From Anaerotignum sp. (GTDB taxonomy: Bacteria; Bacillota; Clostridia; Lachnospirales; Anaerotignaceae): a stretch of DNA of 31,576 nucleotides. Of the stretch, positions 24,075-31,576 are shown one piece after another. The stretch spans positions 1 through 31,576 of the forward strand of contig JAHHTW010000023.1 of the NCBI GenBank assembly GCA_020024265.1, in the 5' to 3' direction. A model generated the notes under the pieces. That model was given only the letters and a program-made list of their open reading frames with translations. It did no database searches and was not told the origin of the DNA. The translations under genes and the position numbers were made by a program. Each line of letters opens with the position of its first letter. Position 1 is the first letter of the stretch.

Positions 24075-24306
24075 CAGAAAAGAACTTTTGACAACCTATT
24101 CTATGGATGAATACACCAAGGCAAAGGAAGTTCTGGCACAAAATCAGATTGCGTATATCATAGATACCAAAACACTTTCTTCCCCCTCTCCTCTTGGCGG
24201 TCAGCGTGACCATACGTTAGGCATTGATTTGAGCCGCTGTATGGAATACAAAATCTATGTCAATAAAAAAGATTTCGATCGTGCAAAGCTTCTTTTGCAA
24301 CCATAA
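24058..24306 (+). CDS. Small DUF2007-like protein, second of a tandem pair
   Basis: AAAGGAGGGG lies 4-8 nt before the ATG. The 82-residue product parallels its neighbour: FNRKELLTTYSMDEYTKAKEVLAQNQIAYII at the start and YKIYVNKKDFDRAKLLLQP at the end. The shared layout suggests a tandem duplication. The overlap of 17 nt with the previous gene suggests translational coupling, and the two products could form a heteromer (inference). A terminator follows directly. Confidence 0.8.
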   Translation: MIHVFNRKELLTTYSMDEYTKAKEVLAQNQIAYIIDTKTLSSPSPLGGQRDHTLGIDLSRCMEYKIYVNKKDFDRAKLLLQP

Positions 24307-24313
24307 CGTTTTT

Positions 24314-24347
24314 CCGCCCAGTCGTCCTTGCTGGGCGGTTTTCTTTT
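24314..24347 (+). terminator. Terminator of the small paralogue pair
   Basis: CCGCCCAG (24314-24321) pairs with CTGGGCGG (24331-24338), followed by a T-rich tail. Confidence 0.9.
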
Positions 24348-24391
24348 GACAAAGCCCACTTGGGCAAAACCAGATAGATCGGGAGGAATTT

Positions 24392-24886
24392 ATGGAACCT
24401 ATTTTTGTACGTCATACCTTTGCACCCATATTTTCATATGACAGCCGACTCTTGATTCTAGGCACGATACCCTCTGTCAAATCCAGAGAATGCGATTTTT
24501 ATTATGGGCATCCACAAAATCGGTTTTGGAAGCTCATCGCATGGCTGTGTGATGCACCCATTCCCACAACGCAGGAAGAAAAGACGCAGCTTCTTTTGCG
24601 GCATCATATTGCTTTATATGATGTTGTGGAAAGCTGCACCATCACCGGAAGCAGTGACAGCAGCATACGGGATGTCACACCGGTTTCGCTTGCCCCCATT
24701 TTACAGACGACAGGCAATATTCCGATCTTCGCAAACGGAGGCACTGCACAAAAGCTCTATCAGAAATATCTGTTTCCTACTACAAATATCCCCATTACAA
24801 AACTTCCGTCTACCAGTCCTGCCAATGCCGCTTGGAATTTGGAACGGTTGCAGGAAGCATGGAAAGATGCTTTGGGTCCATTATGA
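24392..24886 (+). CDS. DNA-deoxyinosine glycosylase (UDG superfamily, family 6)
   Basis: GGGAGG lies 5-7 nt upstream of the ATG. The 164-residue protein has the hypoxanthine-DNA glycosylase signature ILGTIPSVKSRECDFYYGHPQNRFW (about 22-46), with Asn43, and the later LPSTSPAN motif (about 137-144). These enzymes remove hypoxanthine, the deamination product of adenine, from DNA and start base-excision repair. The length fits the family. The motif-I residue that uracil glycosylases use is replaced, which is normal for this branch. It sits between two terminators and appears to be a single-gene unit. Confidence 0.9.
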   Translation: MEPIFVRHTFAPIFSYDSRLLILGTIPSVKSRECDFYYGHPQNRFWKLIAWLCDAPIPTTQEEKTQLLLRHHIALYDVVESCTITGSSDSSIRDVTPVSLAPILQTTGNIPIFANGGTAQKLYQKYLFPTTNIPITKLPSTSPANAAWNLERLQEAWKDALGPL

Positions 24887-24943
24887 TTGCCATAAGCGGG
24901 AATGACAAAAACCTTTTATCGCTGTTTTTATGGAATTTGTAGG

Positions 24944-24993
24944 CGCTGTTTCAGAGCGCAGCTGCAAAACACGCTCTTTTTTGTCCGTTATGG
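24944..24993 (+). terminator. Possible terminator after the glycosylase gene
   Basis: GAGCG and CGCTC with a loop of about 13 nt are followed by six T residues near 24980. An alternative GCGCT/AGCGC pairing lies just before. The stem is short. Confidence 0.4.
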
Positions 24994-25015
24994 AAAAACA
25001 TTTGTTTGATAGCTG

Positions 25016-25043
25016 TTGACAAATCAAAAATACTGCGTACAAT
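25016..25043 (+). promoter_or_regulatory. thrC promoter
   Basis: A perfect TTGACA (25016-25021) is followed after 16 nt by TACAAT (25038-25043). The leader of about 90 nt contains a 9-bp hairpin (CACAATGCA with TGCATTGTG, about 25065-25091) without a T-tail, so it is not an obvious attenuator. Confidence 0.75.
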
Positions 25044-25140
25044 AAAACTATCTTAATTTTGTATCACAATGCAAAAATACCATCTGCATTGTGTTGCATA
25101 ACTGCTATTGTATACCGGATAAAGAAAGGACGAACTCCCC

Positions 25141-26598
25141 ATGCGTTATATTGGAACAAGAAACAAAGAAATGACGGCATCCGCTTCAGAAGCCATATTG
25201 CGTGGCATCTGCCCAGACGGCGGTTTATACATTCCGGAAAAAATCCCTCAGCTGACCACAGAGCCGGAAGCATTGTTACAAATGGATTACCGCACACTTG
25301 CCTATGAAATTTTGCGTCAATATCTGGACTTTACCCCTGAGGAGCTGCATGCCTGCATTGATGGGGCATATGACAGCAAGTTTGACACACCTGAAATCGT
25401 ACCGCTTGTCAAGAAAGGGGATGCGCTCTATCTGGAGCTATTCCACGGGCGTACGCTTGCGTTTAAGGACATGGCGCTTTCCATACTGCCCTATCTGATG
25501 AAAACAGCTGCAAAAAAGCAGGGCTTATCTGAGGAAATCGTTATTTTGACCGCAACCTCCGGAGATACCGGAAAGGCAGCATTGGAGGGCTTTGCCAATG
25601 TAGACGGTGTCAAAATCATGGTATTTTTCCCGGAAGACGGTGTCAGCCCCGTACAAAAGCTGCAAATGACCACGCAGCAAGGCGACAATACACGGGTGAT
25701 AGGGATTCACGGGAATTTCGATGATGCACAGACTGCGGTAAAGAAAATATTTACCGATGCGCAGCTGGCAGAAGAACTGGCGCAAAAAGGCTATCGCTTC
25801 TCCTCAGCCAATTCCATCAACATTGGCAGGCTCCTGCCACAGGTAGTATATTACTATTGGGCATACATACAGGCTGTGAAAATGGGAGAAATCAAGTGGG
25901 GGGATGCACTGGATTTCACGGTACCAACCGGAAATTTCGGTGATATTCTGGCTGGATGGTATGCTGCGCAGATGGGCTTGCCGGCAGGGCATTTTGTATG
26001 TGCATCGAACGACAACAAAGTGCTGTATGATTTCTTTTGTACAGGAGAATATAACAAAAACCGTCCATTTCATGTGACCGTATCACCGTCTATGGATATT
26101 TTGGTATCCAGCAATCTGGAACGCCTGCTTTGTCATATGGGCGGACAGGAACGGACAAAGCAGCAAATGGGTGCATTGCAAAGCGAAGGCAAATATCAGA
26201 GTGATATGACAAACACAAACATCTCCGGAGCATATGCAACAGAGGAGGAAACATTCTCTGCCATTCGTGATGTATTCCAAAAGACAGGCTATGTCATGGA
26301 CACGCATACCGCTGTAGCATATGCGGCATACAAGAAATATCAGGCAGAGAGCCAAAGCAATGTGCCTATGGTCATTGTATCCACAGCCAGCCCTTACAAA
26401 TTCACGAAGGATGTTATGACAGCGATTGATGCAAAATACAAGGATGGGGATGCGTTTGCGCTCATGCAGGAGCTGGAGCGGCTTTCCGGTGTCAAAATTC
26501 CTACACCCATTCAAGGCTTACAGCAGAGAGAAATCCGGCACAAAATCGTATGCGAAAAACAAAACATCGCCCAGACTGTTCGGGACTGGCTATTGTAA
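25141..26598 (+). CDS. thrC: Threonine synthase
   Basis: This 485-residue PLP enzyme converts O-phosphohomoserine to threonine, the last step of threonine synthesis in the cytoplasm. The PLP-binding lysine is Lys109 in GRTLAFKDMA, and the phosphate-binding loop is TATSGDTGKAALEGF. NFGDILAGWYA and the N-terminal MRYIGTRN...CPDGGLYIPE also match the family. The length suits the longer class of threonine synthases. An AAAGGA site lies 10 nt before the ATG. It has its own promoter, no partner genes for homoserine synthesis, and a repeat element just past the stop. Confidence 0.97.
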   Translation: MRYIGTRNKEMTASASEAILRGICPDGGLYIPEKIPQLTTEPEALLQMDYRTLAYEILRQYLDFTPEELHACIDGAYDSKFDTPEIVPLVKKGDALYLELFHGRTLAFKDMALSILPYLMKTAAKKQGLSEEIVILTATSGDTGKAALEGFANVDGVKIMVFFPEDGVSPVQKLQMTTQQGDNTRVIGIHGNFDDAQTAVKKIFTDAQLAEELAQKGYRFSSANSINIGRLLPQVVYYYWAYIQAVKMGEIKWGDALDFTVPTGNFGDILAGWYAAQMGLPAGHFVCASNDNKVLYDFFCTGEYNKNRPFHVTVSPSMDILVSSNLERLLCHMGGQERTKQQMGALQSEGKYQSDMTNTNISGAYATEEETFSAIRDVFQKTGYVMDTHTAVAYAAYKKYQAESQSNVPMVIVSTASPYKFTKDVMTAIDAKYKDGDAFALMQELERLSGVKIPTPIQGLQQREIRHKIVCEKQNIAQTVRDWLL

Positions 26599-26607
26599 GA
26601 CCGTTTC

Positions 26608-26716
26608 GACCTTGGGGCACTGCTAAGACCTTGGGGCGCTGCCCCAATACCCCGCAAACTTTTGAAAAAGTTTGATCAAAACTTTGTACGCAGTGTTTTT
26701 ACAAAACACTGCTTTG
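26608..26716 (+). repeat. Double-hairpin repeat after thrC, extended form
   Basis: The copy starts 10 bases past the thrC stop. It has CTTGGGGC-GCT-GCCCCAA, then a second stem of AAACTTTTGAAAAAGTTT, then a GCAGTGTTTT...AAAACACTGC stem. It matches the element at 27096-27183 in inverted orientation. Confidence 0.75.
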
Positions 26717-26770
26717 GAAGAAAGGGCAGGGCAAGTGGTGCAAGGGAAGAATAGGACAAGGCATATATAA

Positions 26771-26812
26771 AAAAATTCAGGCGTATGGGATATTCCATAC
26801 GCCTGAATTTTT
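26771..26812 (+). terminator. Bidirectional terminator
   Basis: A perfect 18-bp stem (26771-26788 with 26795-26812) with A- and T-tracts at its ends lies between thrC and the convergent VWA gene. Confidence 0.85.
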
Positions 26813-26821
26813 GCTTACTCC

Positions 26822-27023
26822 TTTGGGGCTTAGGTCAGTGCCCTAAATAACAGGGCAAGAGGTGAAACCCCGTATAGGGTTTGCGACAGCCTCCCAAGGG
26901 CTTGGGGCTTCGCCACAAATAACAGGCAGGGTTTGCGACAGTCTCCCAATGACTTGGGGCTTCGCCACAAATAACAGGGCAAGGGGGGAATACCCTTGCA
27001 GGGTTTGCGACAGCCTCCCAAGG
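26822..27023. repeat. Three tandem copies of a 52-78-bp repeat
   Basis: Units run about 26822-26899, 26900-26952 and 26953-27023. They share CTTGGGGCTTCGCCACAAAT and CAGGGTTTGCGACAGC. The middle unit lacks the inner AAGGGG-type hairpin. They resemble the double-hairpin repeat family. Frames through this array give only repetitive Gly/Phe/Ala-rich peptides and are not genes. Confidence 0.8.
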
Positions 27024-27095
27024 TCTGAAACAAAATCGCATACTTCTTTTGCATATGCCCAAAGCCACTGCCATACACTTCTTACTTTTCCCTAA

Positions 27096-27183
27096 GCAGT
27101 GTTTTGAAAAAACAATGCGTCTAAAAGTTTTGCTCAAGCTTTTTCAAAAGCTTGCAGGGTTTGGGACAGCGTCCCAAGGTCCT
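27096..27183 (-). repeat. Double-hairpin repeat after the VWA gene, extended form
   Basis: Read on the minus strand from the VWA stop it begins CCTTGGGAC-GCT-GTCCCAA, continues with a CTTTTGAAAAAG stem and ends in the GCAGTG segment. It starts about 28 bases past the stop codon. Confidence 0.75.
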
Positions 27184-27210
27184 ATAGCAGCACACCAAGG
27201 GCTTTTGTAT

Positions 27211-28407
27211 TTAACGATTGACCATCAGTTTTTTCAAACCGTCCTGCAAGCCTTCCATACTCAAGTCATACATATCAAAGTCCTTTCGGATGATGTCATA
27301 GGTTCTTGCCCACCATCCGCCCCAATACGGACGTTCAGATGGATTGAGCCAAATGATATGCGGATATTTCTCTCGCAAGCGTGTCAGCCATTCAATCCCC
27401 GGAATATCATCACGCACACCATAGCTGTAATAGCTTCCATCCAGCAGTTCTGAAGGCTCCATTTGGGCATCCCCTACAATGATGACCTTATACTCACTAC
27501 TGATATTTTTCAGTATCCAGTCTGTCGGAATGACAGACTTTGGACGCAGTCTGGGATCTGTATAAATACGGGAATAGATACAGTTATGGAAATAGAATAC
27601 TTGCAAATCCTTGAAATGATTGGACTTGCTGACTGCCTGAAAGAGTGTGGAGCAAAGACGGCTGTAGTAATCCATAGAACCTCCGCTATCCATCAGCAGC
27701 ATCACCTTTACGGTATTTTTGCGTGGTCTGTCGTATACGATATGTAAATTGCCTGCATTGTCGCAGGTTTCCCGAATGGTACCATCCACATCCAGCTCTG
27801 TTTTGGCTGTATCTTCATGTGTCGAGAACTGACGCAAGCGGCGCAGCGCCACCTGAAATTGTCTGGTATCGAGTGTATTGTCCGCACGGAAATCACGGAA
27901 TTTTCGTTCGCTTGCCACCTGAAATGCACGTCTTTGCCCACCGGTACCACCGACACGAATCCCACGTGGGCTAAAGCCACTATTACCGAATACCGATACT
28001 CCTCCGGTACCTACCCAATAGCTTCCACCGTTGTGTTCTTCCTTCTGTTCCTCCAAGCGTTCCAAGAACATACGCTGTATTTCAGATTGTGCCAATGCGT
28101 CATTTTGCATGGCACGCTCCATATCAAATTCATCACCGGGTTTTTCCTGCGGATTTTCCAGCCAATCCAAAAGCTCCTGTGGCAATTCATCTGTAAATTC
28201 AATATCCTTAAAAAATTCCAAAAATGCACCATCAAATTTGTCAAAATCCACTTCGCTTTTTACAAGAACACTGCGGCAAAGATAGTAAAATCCGGTCAAA
28301 GAGCTTTGATGCAGCCCCAAATTGAGTGCTTCGATGAGCGTCATCCACTCATTGAGCGATATATTCAGCCCTTTTGCACGCAGCAAATAAAAAAATGCTG
28401 TAAACAT
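27211..28407 (-). CDS. VWA-domain protein (CoxE-like), partner of MoxR ATPase
   Basis: This 398-residue protein has a helical N-terminal half, a Gly-rich linker (about 125-155), then a von Willebrand A domain. Its metal-site motif is visible as MDSGGSM near 239-244, and a later Asp is in IIVGDAQMEP. The C-terminal part (GIEWLTRLREKYPHIIWLNP) fits CoxE/VWA-CoxE proteins that work with MoxR ATPases as chaperone pairs. An AGGTGA site precedes the ATG. It begins 16 nt after the MoxR gene ends, so they form one operon. Its client is unknown, as no metallo-enzyme gene is adjacent. Confidence 0.9.
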   Translation of the reverse strand: MFTAFFYLLRAKGLNISLNEWMTLIEALNLGLHQSSLTGFYYLCRSVLVKSEVDFDKFDGAFLEFFKDIEFTDELPQELLDWLENPQEKPGDEFDMERAMQNDALAQSEIQRMFLERLEEQKEEHNGGSYWVGTGGVSVFGNSGFSPRGIRVGGTGGQRRAFQVASERKFRDFRADNTLDTRQFQVALRRLRQFSTHEDTAKTELDVDGTIRETCDNAGNLHIVYDRPRKNTVKVMLLMDSGGSMDYYSRLCSTLFQAVSKSNHFKDLQVFYFHNCIYSRIYTDPRLRPKSVIPTDWILKNISSEYKVIIVGDAQMEPSELLDGSYYSYGVRDDIPGIEWLTRLREKYPHIIWLNPSERPYWGGWWARTYDIIRKDFDMYDLSMEGLQDGLKKLMVNR

Positions 28408-28423
28408 GGTATCACCTGCTTCT

Positions 28424-29239
28424 TTACTTCATATAGCGTTTCAGATTATCCAAATCTTCATTCTTCTTCAATAGAACACCGGCAAACGGAATTTGCTGAC
28501 GAATCTGCTCAGGTGAAATGCCGCTCAGCTGCAATGCCTGCAACCAGTCGATGACCTCAGAGGTGCTTGGTTTTTTCTGAATCTGGTACATACCACGAAT
28601 CCAATAGAATGTTTCCAATACCTGCTGCAACAGGTTTTCTTCAATATGCGCAAAATGCACCTTAATGATTTCCTCCATCTGTGCTTCATCGGGAAACTCG
28701 ATATAGTGGAAGATACAACGACGCAAAAAGGCATCCGGCAGTTCCTTTTCGGCATTGGATGTAATGATCACAATGGGACGTTGCTTTGCCTTTATGGTCT
28801 GCTTTGTTTCTGGGATATAAAATTCCATTTTATCCAGTTCCCAAAGCAAGTCATTGGGAAATTCCAAATCTGCCTTATCAATTTCGTCAATCAGTAGGAT
28901 TACCTGCTCATCTGCGGAAAATGCTTCCCCCAGCTTACCCAGTTTTACATATTTTTGTATATCATCCACACCCTCATTGCCAAATTGGCTGTCGTACAGG
29001 CGCTGTACCACGTCATATACATACAAACCATCCTGTGCTTTTGTTGTGGATTTGATATTCCAGATAATCAGTTTTTTATTCAGTGCCTGTGCAATCGCCT
29101 CAGCCAGCATGGTCTTGCCTGTTCCCGGTTCCCCTTTGATCAGGAGTGGTTTTTGCAGTGCAATTGCGATATTTACAGAGCGCATCAGCTCATCGCTTGC
29201 AACATAGTTTTTACTTCCTTCAAATTTCGTTGTTGTCAT
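28424..29239 (-). CDS. MoxR-type AAA ATPase
   Basis: The start at 29239 (MTTTKFEGSKNYV) follows AAAGGTGG. The longer in-frame start at 29299 lacks a site and would sit upstream of the predicted transcription start. The 271-residue protein has Walker A GEPGTGKT (36-43), Walker B ILLIDEIDKAD (about 117-127) and the sensor-1 region PIVIITSNAEKELPDAFLRRC. MoxR proteins act as ATP-driven chaperones that insert cofactors or remodel complexes together with a VWA partner, which is the next gene. Confidence 0.92.
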   Translation of the reverse strand: MTTTKFEGSKNYVASDELMRSVNIAIALQKPLLIKGEPGTGKTMLAEAIAQALNKKLIIWNIKSTTKAQDGLYVYDVVQRLYDSQFGNEGVDDIQKYVKLGKLGEAFSADEQVILLIDEIDKADLEFPNDLLWELDKMEFYIPETKQTIKAKQRPIVIITSNAEKELPDAFLRRCIFHYIEFPDEAQMEEIIKVHFAHIEENLLQQVLETFYWIRGMYQIQKKPSTSEVIDWLQALQLSGISPEQIRQQIPFAGVLLKKNEDLDNLKRYMK

Positions 29240-29277
29240 AATGTACCACCTTTCGTCTGAATCATTCATCAGCGTAT

Positions 29278-29307
29278 ATTGTAAAGGAAGATATGGCATG
29301 CTGTCAA
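29278..29307 (-). promoter_or_regulatory. Promoter of the MoxR-VWA operon
   Basis: TTGACA (29302-29307) is followed after 18 nt by TACAAT (29278-29283) on the minus strand. Transcription would start about 30 nt before the chosen MoxR start. Confidence 0.75.
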
Positions 29308-29412
29308 TGCATTGCTGTACAGTTTTCCCAATCGGTTTACTATGATATTTGCATTTCTTGGAAAAAAACAGATTCCTATTTTTTACATCTCAAAAAAGTT
29401 CCCTTTTGGCTA

Positions 29413-29441
29413 TTGTCAGTGCGTCTTAGATTGCATATAAT
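29413..29441 (+). promoter_or_regulatory. ddl-murI promoter
   Basis: TTGTCA (29413-29418) is followed after 17 nt by a perfect TATAAT (29436-29441). A GGCGG/CCGCC hairpin (29458-29475) lies in the leader just before the ribosome site. Confidence 0.8.
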
Positions 29442-29498
29442 GTTACTAATTGCCAATGGCGGTATTTTTGCCGCCCAAAGAAAGAAGGGATAAAATTT

Positions 29499-30575
29499 AT
29501 GCACAAACTCACCATCGCAGTGATTTTTGGCGGGCAATCCTCGGAACATGAAGTATCCTGTATGTCAGCAGCGAACATCATCGCCTCCTTAGACCAAGAA
29601 AAATACAAAATTCTTCCCATCGGTATCACCAAAGAGGGAAATTGGCGTATTTATCACGGGCCACTGGAATACATCAAAAACTGCAACTGGCAGCCATTCA
29701 GCATAGACGCCGTAATCAGCCCGGATGCATCCAAAAGCTGTTTATTCAAACTGGTGAACGGAAAATATAAGGAAATTCCGATTGATGTCATCTTTCCTGT
29801 ACTCCATGGCGCATGGGGAGAGGACGGCACCATACAAGGGCTTGCAGAACTGTCAAAAATTCCATATGTTGGCTGTGGCGTACTTGCATCTGCGGTATCT
29901 ATGGATAAGGTCTACACAAAAATGATTGCCAAATCCATGCGTATTCCCATGGCGAAATATATCTGGTGTGATGGACGTACATTGGATGTACAAAAGGAAA
30001 CGCTCATGAATCAGGTGGAAAAAAAGCTTGGCTATCCCTGTTTTGTCAAACCATCCAATGCCGGCTCCTCTGTTGGGATTTCCAAAGCGAAGAACCGCCA
30101 AGCCTTAGAAAAAGCATTGTATCATGCTGCAAAGTATGACAGAAAGGTTATCATAGAAGAAGCCATTGAAGGCAGAGAACTCGAATGTGCCGTCCTTGGC
30201 AATCATGAGATCCGTGTCAGCGGTGTAGGGGAGATCCTCTCTGCTGCCGAATTTTACGATTATGATGCCAAATACAACAATACAGAATCCCGCACCATTG
30301 TCCCAGCAGCACTGGATGAAAAAACCATACAGAAAATACAAAAAATTGCCGCAAAGATTTTTTATGCTGTGGACGGCAGTGGTATGGCACGTGTGGATTT
30401 TTTTGTAGAGAGAAAGACCGGACGTGTACTGTTTAATGAACTCAATACCATACCGGGATTTACCTCTGTCAGCATGTACCCCATGCTTTGGGAAGAACGC
30501 GGCATGACAAAAACAGAATTGATGGATTGCTTGATTTCGCTTGCATTGGAGCGTGACAACGGCATACGAGCATAA
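29499..30575 (+). CDS. ddl: D-alanine--D-alanine ligase
   Basis: This 358-residue ATP-grasp enzyme joins two D-alanines for peptidoglycan precursors. Visible motifs are VIFGGQSSEHEVSCMSA at the N-terminus, LHGAWGEDG near 103-111, KPSNAGSSVGISK, and the C-terminal NELNTIPGFTSVSMYP. The omega loop reads EFYDYDAKY, with the Tyr expected for D-Ala rather than D-lactate ligases, so it is a housekeeping enzyme and not a vancomycin-resistance type. AAGGGA lies upstream of the ATG. murI follows 11 bases later, so both cell-wall genes share one transcript. Confidence 0.97.
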   Translation: MHKLTIAVIFGGQSSEHEVSCMSAANIIASLDQEKYKILPIGITKEGNWRIYHGPLEYIKNCNWQPFSIDAVISPDASKSCLFKLVNGKYKEIPIDVIFPVLHGAWGEDGTIQGLAELSKIPYVGCGVLASAVSMDKVYTKMIAKSMRIPMAKYIWCDGRTLDVQKETLMNQVEKKLGYPCFVKPSNAGSSVGISKAKNRQALEKALYHAAKYDRKVIIEEAIEGRELECAVLGNHEIRVSGVGEILSAAEFYDYDAKYNNTESRTIVPAALDEKTIQKIQKIAAKIFYAVDGSGMARVDFFVERKTGRVLFNELNTIPGFTSVSMYPMLWEERGMTKTELMDCLISLALERDNGIRA

Positions 30576-30586
30576 GGGAGAAAACT

Positions 30587-31390
30587 ATGGATACCAGACC
30601 AATTGGTGTATTTGATTCCGGGGTAGGCGGTTTGACAGTTGTCAAACAGGTGATGAAGGTCATGCCCCATGAAAATATTGTATACTTCGGTGACACAGCA
30701 CGTGTTCCCTATGGCAGCAAATCCAAGGATGCTGTCACAAAATATTCCTTGCAGAATGTACGCTTTTTGAAAACAAAGAATGTCAAGGCGATTATTGTCG
30801 CTTGTAATACCGCAAGCTCTAACAGCCTTTCTGCGATGCGTGATGCAACCGATACGCCCATATTCGGCGTCGTTGTACCGGGTGTGGAGGCAGCTGTACA
30901 TGCCACCAAGAACAACCGTGTGGGTATCATTGGTACGGCAGCCACCATACGCTCCGGGGCATATGAAACATTGATTCGTAAACAAAACCCAAATATCGAG
31001 GTATTCTCAAAGGCATGTCCGCTTTTTGTGCCCTTGGCAGAGGAGGGTTGGACAGATAACGAAATTGCACGGCTCACAGCACAAAACTATCTGGCAGAAA
31101 TCGTTGCGCAAGGGATTGATACTGTTGTATTGGGCTGTACACACTATCCGCTGTTAAAACGCTGTATTGGGACAGCCGTTGGGGACAGCATCAAGCTGGT
31201 AGATCCCGCAAAAGCAACTGCACAGCAGGTAAAGACCTTTCTTGCAGAACGCAATGGGCAAAATACGGAAAATAAAGAAGGTGTACGCAGATTTTATTTG
31301 AGCGATACCACAAACACATTTGCTTTTCTTTGTCAAAAAGCACTCAAATACCCCTATCAAGCAGAAATTATTGATATTGAAAAATATTAA
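30587..31390 (+). CDS. murI: Glutamate racemase
   Basis: This 267-residue enzyme interconverts L- and D-glutamate and supplies D-glutamate for peptidoglycan. The two catalytic cysteines are visible: Cys73 in VACNTASS and the second near 184 in VLGCTHYPLL. The N-terminal IGVFDSGVGGLTVV motif is standard. An AAGGGAG site precedes the ATG. It lies directly after ddl and is presumably cotranscribed. A repeat element begins at the base after the stop codon. Confidence 0.97.
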   Translation: MDTRPIGVFDSGVGGLTVVKQVMKVMPHENIVYFGDTARVPYGSKSKDAVTKYSLQNVRFLKTKNVKAIIVACNTASSNSLSAMRDATDTPIFGVVVPGVEAAVHATKNNRVGIIGTAATIRSGAYETLIRKQNPNIEVFSKACPLFVPLAEEGWTDNEIARLTAQNYLAEIVAQGIDTVVLGCTHYPLLKRCIGTAVGDSIKLVDPAKATAQQVKTFLAERNGQNTENKEGVRRFYLSDTTNTFAFLCQKALKYPYQAEIIDIEKY

Positions 31391-31445
31391 AACCTTGGGA
31401 CGCTGTCCCAAACCCTGCAAGGGGTTTCACCCCTTGACCCTTTTG
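31391..31445 (+). repeat. Double-hairpin repeat after murI
   Basis: This 55-bp element starts at the base after the murI stop codon. It has TTGGGAC-GCT-GTCCCAA and then AAGGGG-TTTCA-CCCCTT. An identical 55-bp copy lies at 31522-31576. Confidence 0.9.
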
Positions 31446-31468
31446 CCCCCTTCGCCCTGCGAAGGGGG
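31446..31468 (+). terminator. Possible terminator after ddl-murI
   Basis: A 10-bp GC-rich stem (31446-31455 with 31459-31468) with a 3-nt loop is followed by TTCTTCC, a weak T-tail. Confidence 0.5.
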
Positions 31469-31521
31469 TTCTTCCACTCCTGTAAAGTTTCACAAACAGA
31501 GAAAACCAATCAAAATTCAAT

Positions 31522-31576
31522 AACCTTGGGACGCTGTCCCAAACCCTGCAAGGGGTTTCACCCCTTGACCCTTTTG
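31522..31576 (+). repeat. Second identical copy of the double-hairpin repeat
   Basis: All 55 bases match 31391-31445. The copy reaches the window edge and may continue. No gene is visible between the two copies. Confidence 0.9.

Noticed and set aside
25044..25140. Possible T-box or attenuator before thrC
   Set aside because: The leader is only about 90 nt, with no T-box sequence and no terminator hairpin with a T-tail.
26822..27023. Possible CRISPR array
   Set aside because: Unit lengths vary, the repeated part is longer than the spacers, there are only three units and no cas genes. It fits the dispersed repeat family instead.
29499..30575. Vancomycin-resistance type ligase
   Set aside because: The omega loop has the Tyr of D-Ala-D-Ala ligases, and no vanH or vanX genes are adjacent.

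Overview
The window looks like chromosomal DNA of a low-to-mid GC anaerobic Firmicute, most likely a Clostridia/Lachnospirales relative (inference from gene content; no 16S is present). The supporting signs are a single-chain pyruvate:ferredoxin oxidoreductase, a YtaF-type sporulation-associated membrane protein, strong AGGAGG ribosome sites, TTGACA/TATAAT promoters and many intrinsic terminators. No phage, transposase or CRISPR array is visible.

Layout. 1-1215 (-): the first 405 residues of a thioester-domain surface protein that runs off the left edge. 1742-5272 (-): nifJ. 5880-8417 (-): two envelope proteins that both carry copper-amine-oxidase-like (stalk) domains, one PdaC/RsiV-like and one an L,D-transpeptidase. 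9104-11044 (+): an isolated AAA ATPase with a C-terminal RyR domain. 11467-12315 (-): smpB-ssrA, the trans-translation pair. 12493-14248 (-): a four-gene overlapping operon of an ECF sigma factor, a probable anti-sigma factor and two small membrane proteins. 14635-17558 (-): lon-engB. 17913-19915: three small envelope or zinc-ribbon genes. 20089-20260: a dense DnaA-box cluster with no dnaA beside it. 20350-23013 (-): a P-type Ca2+-ATPase. 23137-26598 (+): ytaF-like gene, two small paralogues, a DNA-deoxyinosine glycosylase and threonine synthase. 27211-29239 (-): a MoxR-type AAA ATPase with a VWA partner. 29499-31390 (+): ddl-murI, making peptidoglycan precursors.

Themes. Envelope functions recur: surface adhesin, L,D-transpeptidase, D-Ala-D-Ala ligase, glutamate racemase and the sigma/anti-sigma operon. 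Protein quality control is a second theme: Lon and SmpB/tmRNA.

The most unusual non-coding content is threefold. A family of double-hairpin repeats sits just after the stop codons of engB, thrC, the VWA gene and murI, always in the same orientation relative to the gene. The DnaA-box cluster lies far from any replication gene in view. The tmRNA has no alanine codon at the expected resume position. I do not see a complete new defence or biosynthetic system. The AAA-RyR gene is the nearest candidate for an undescribed function.
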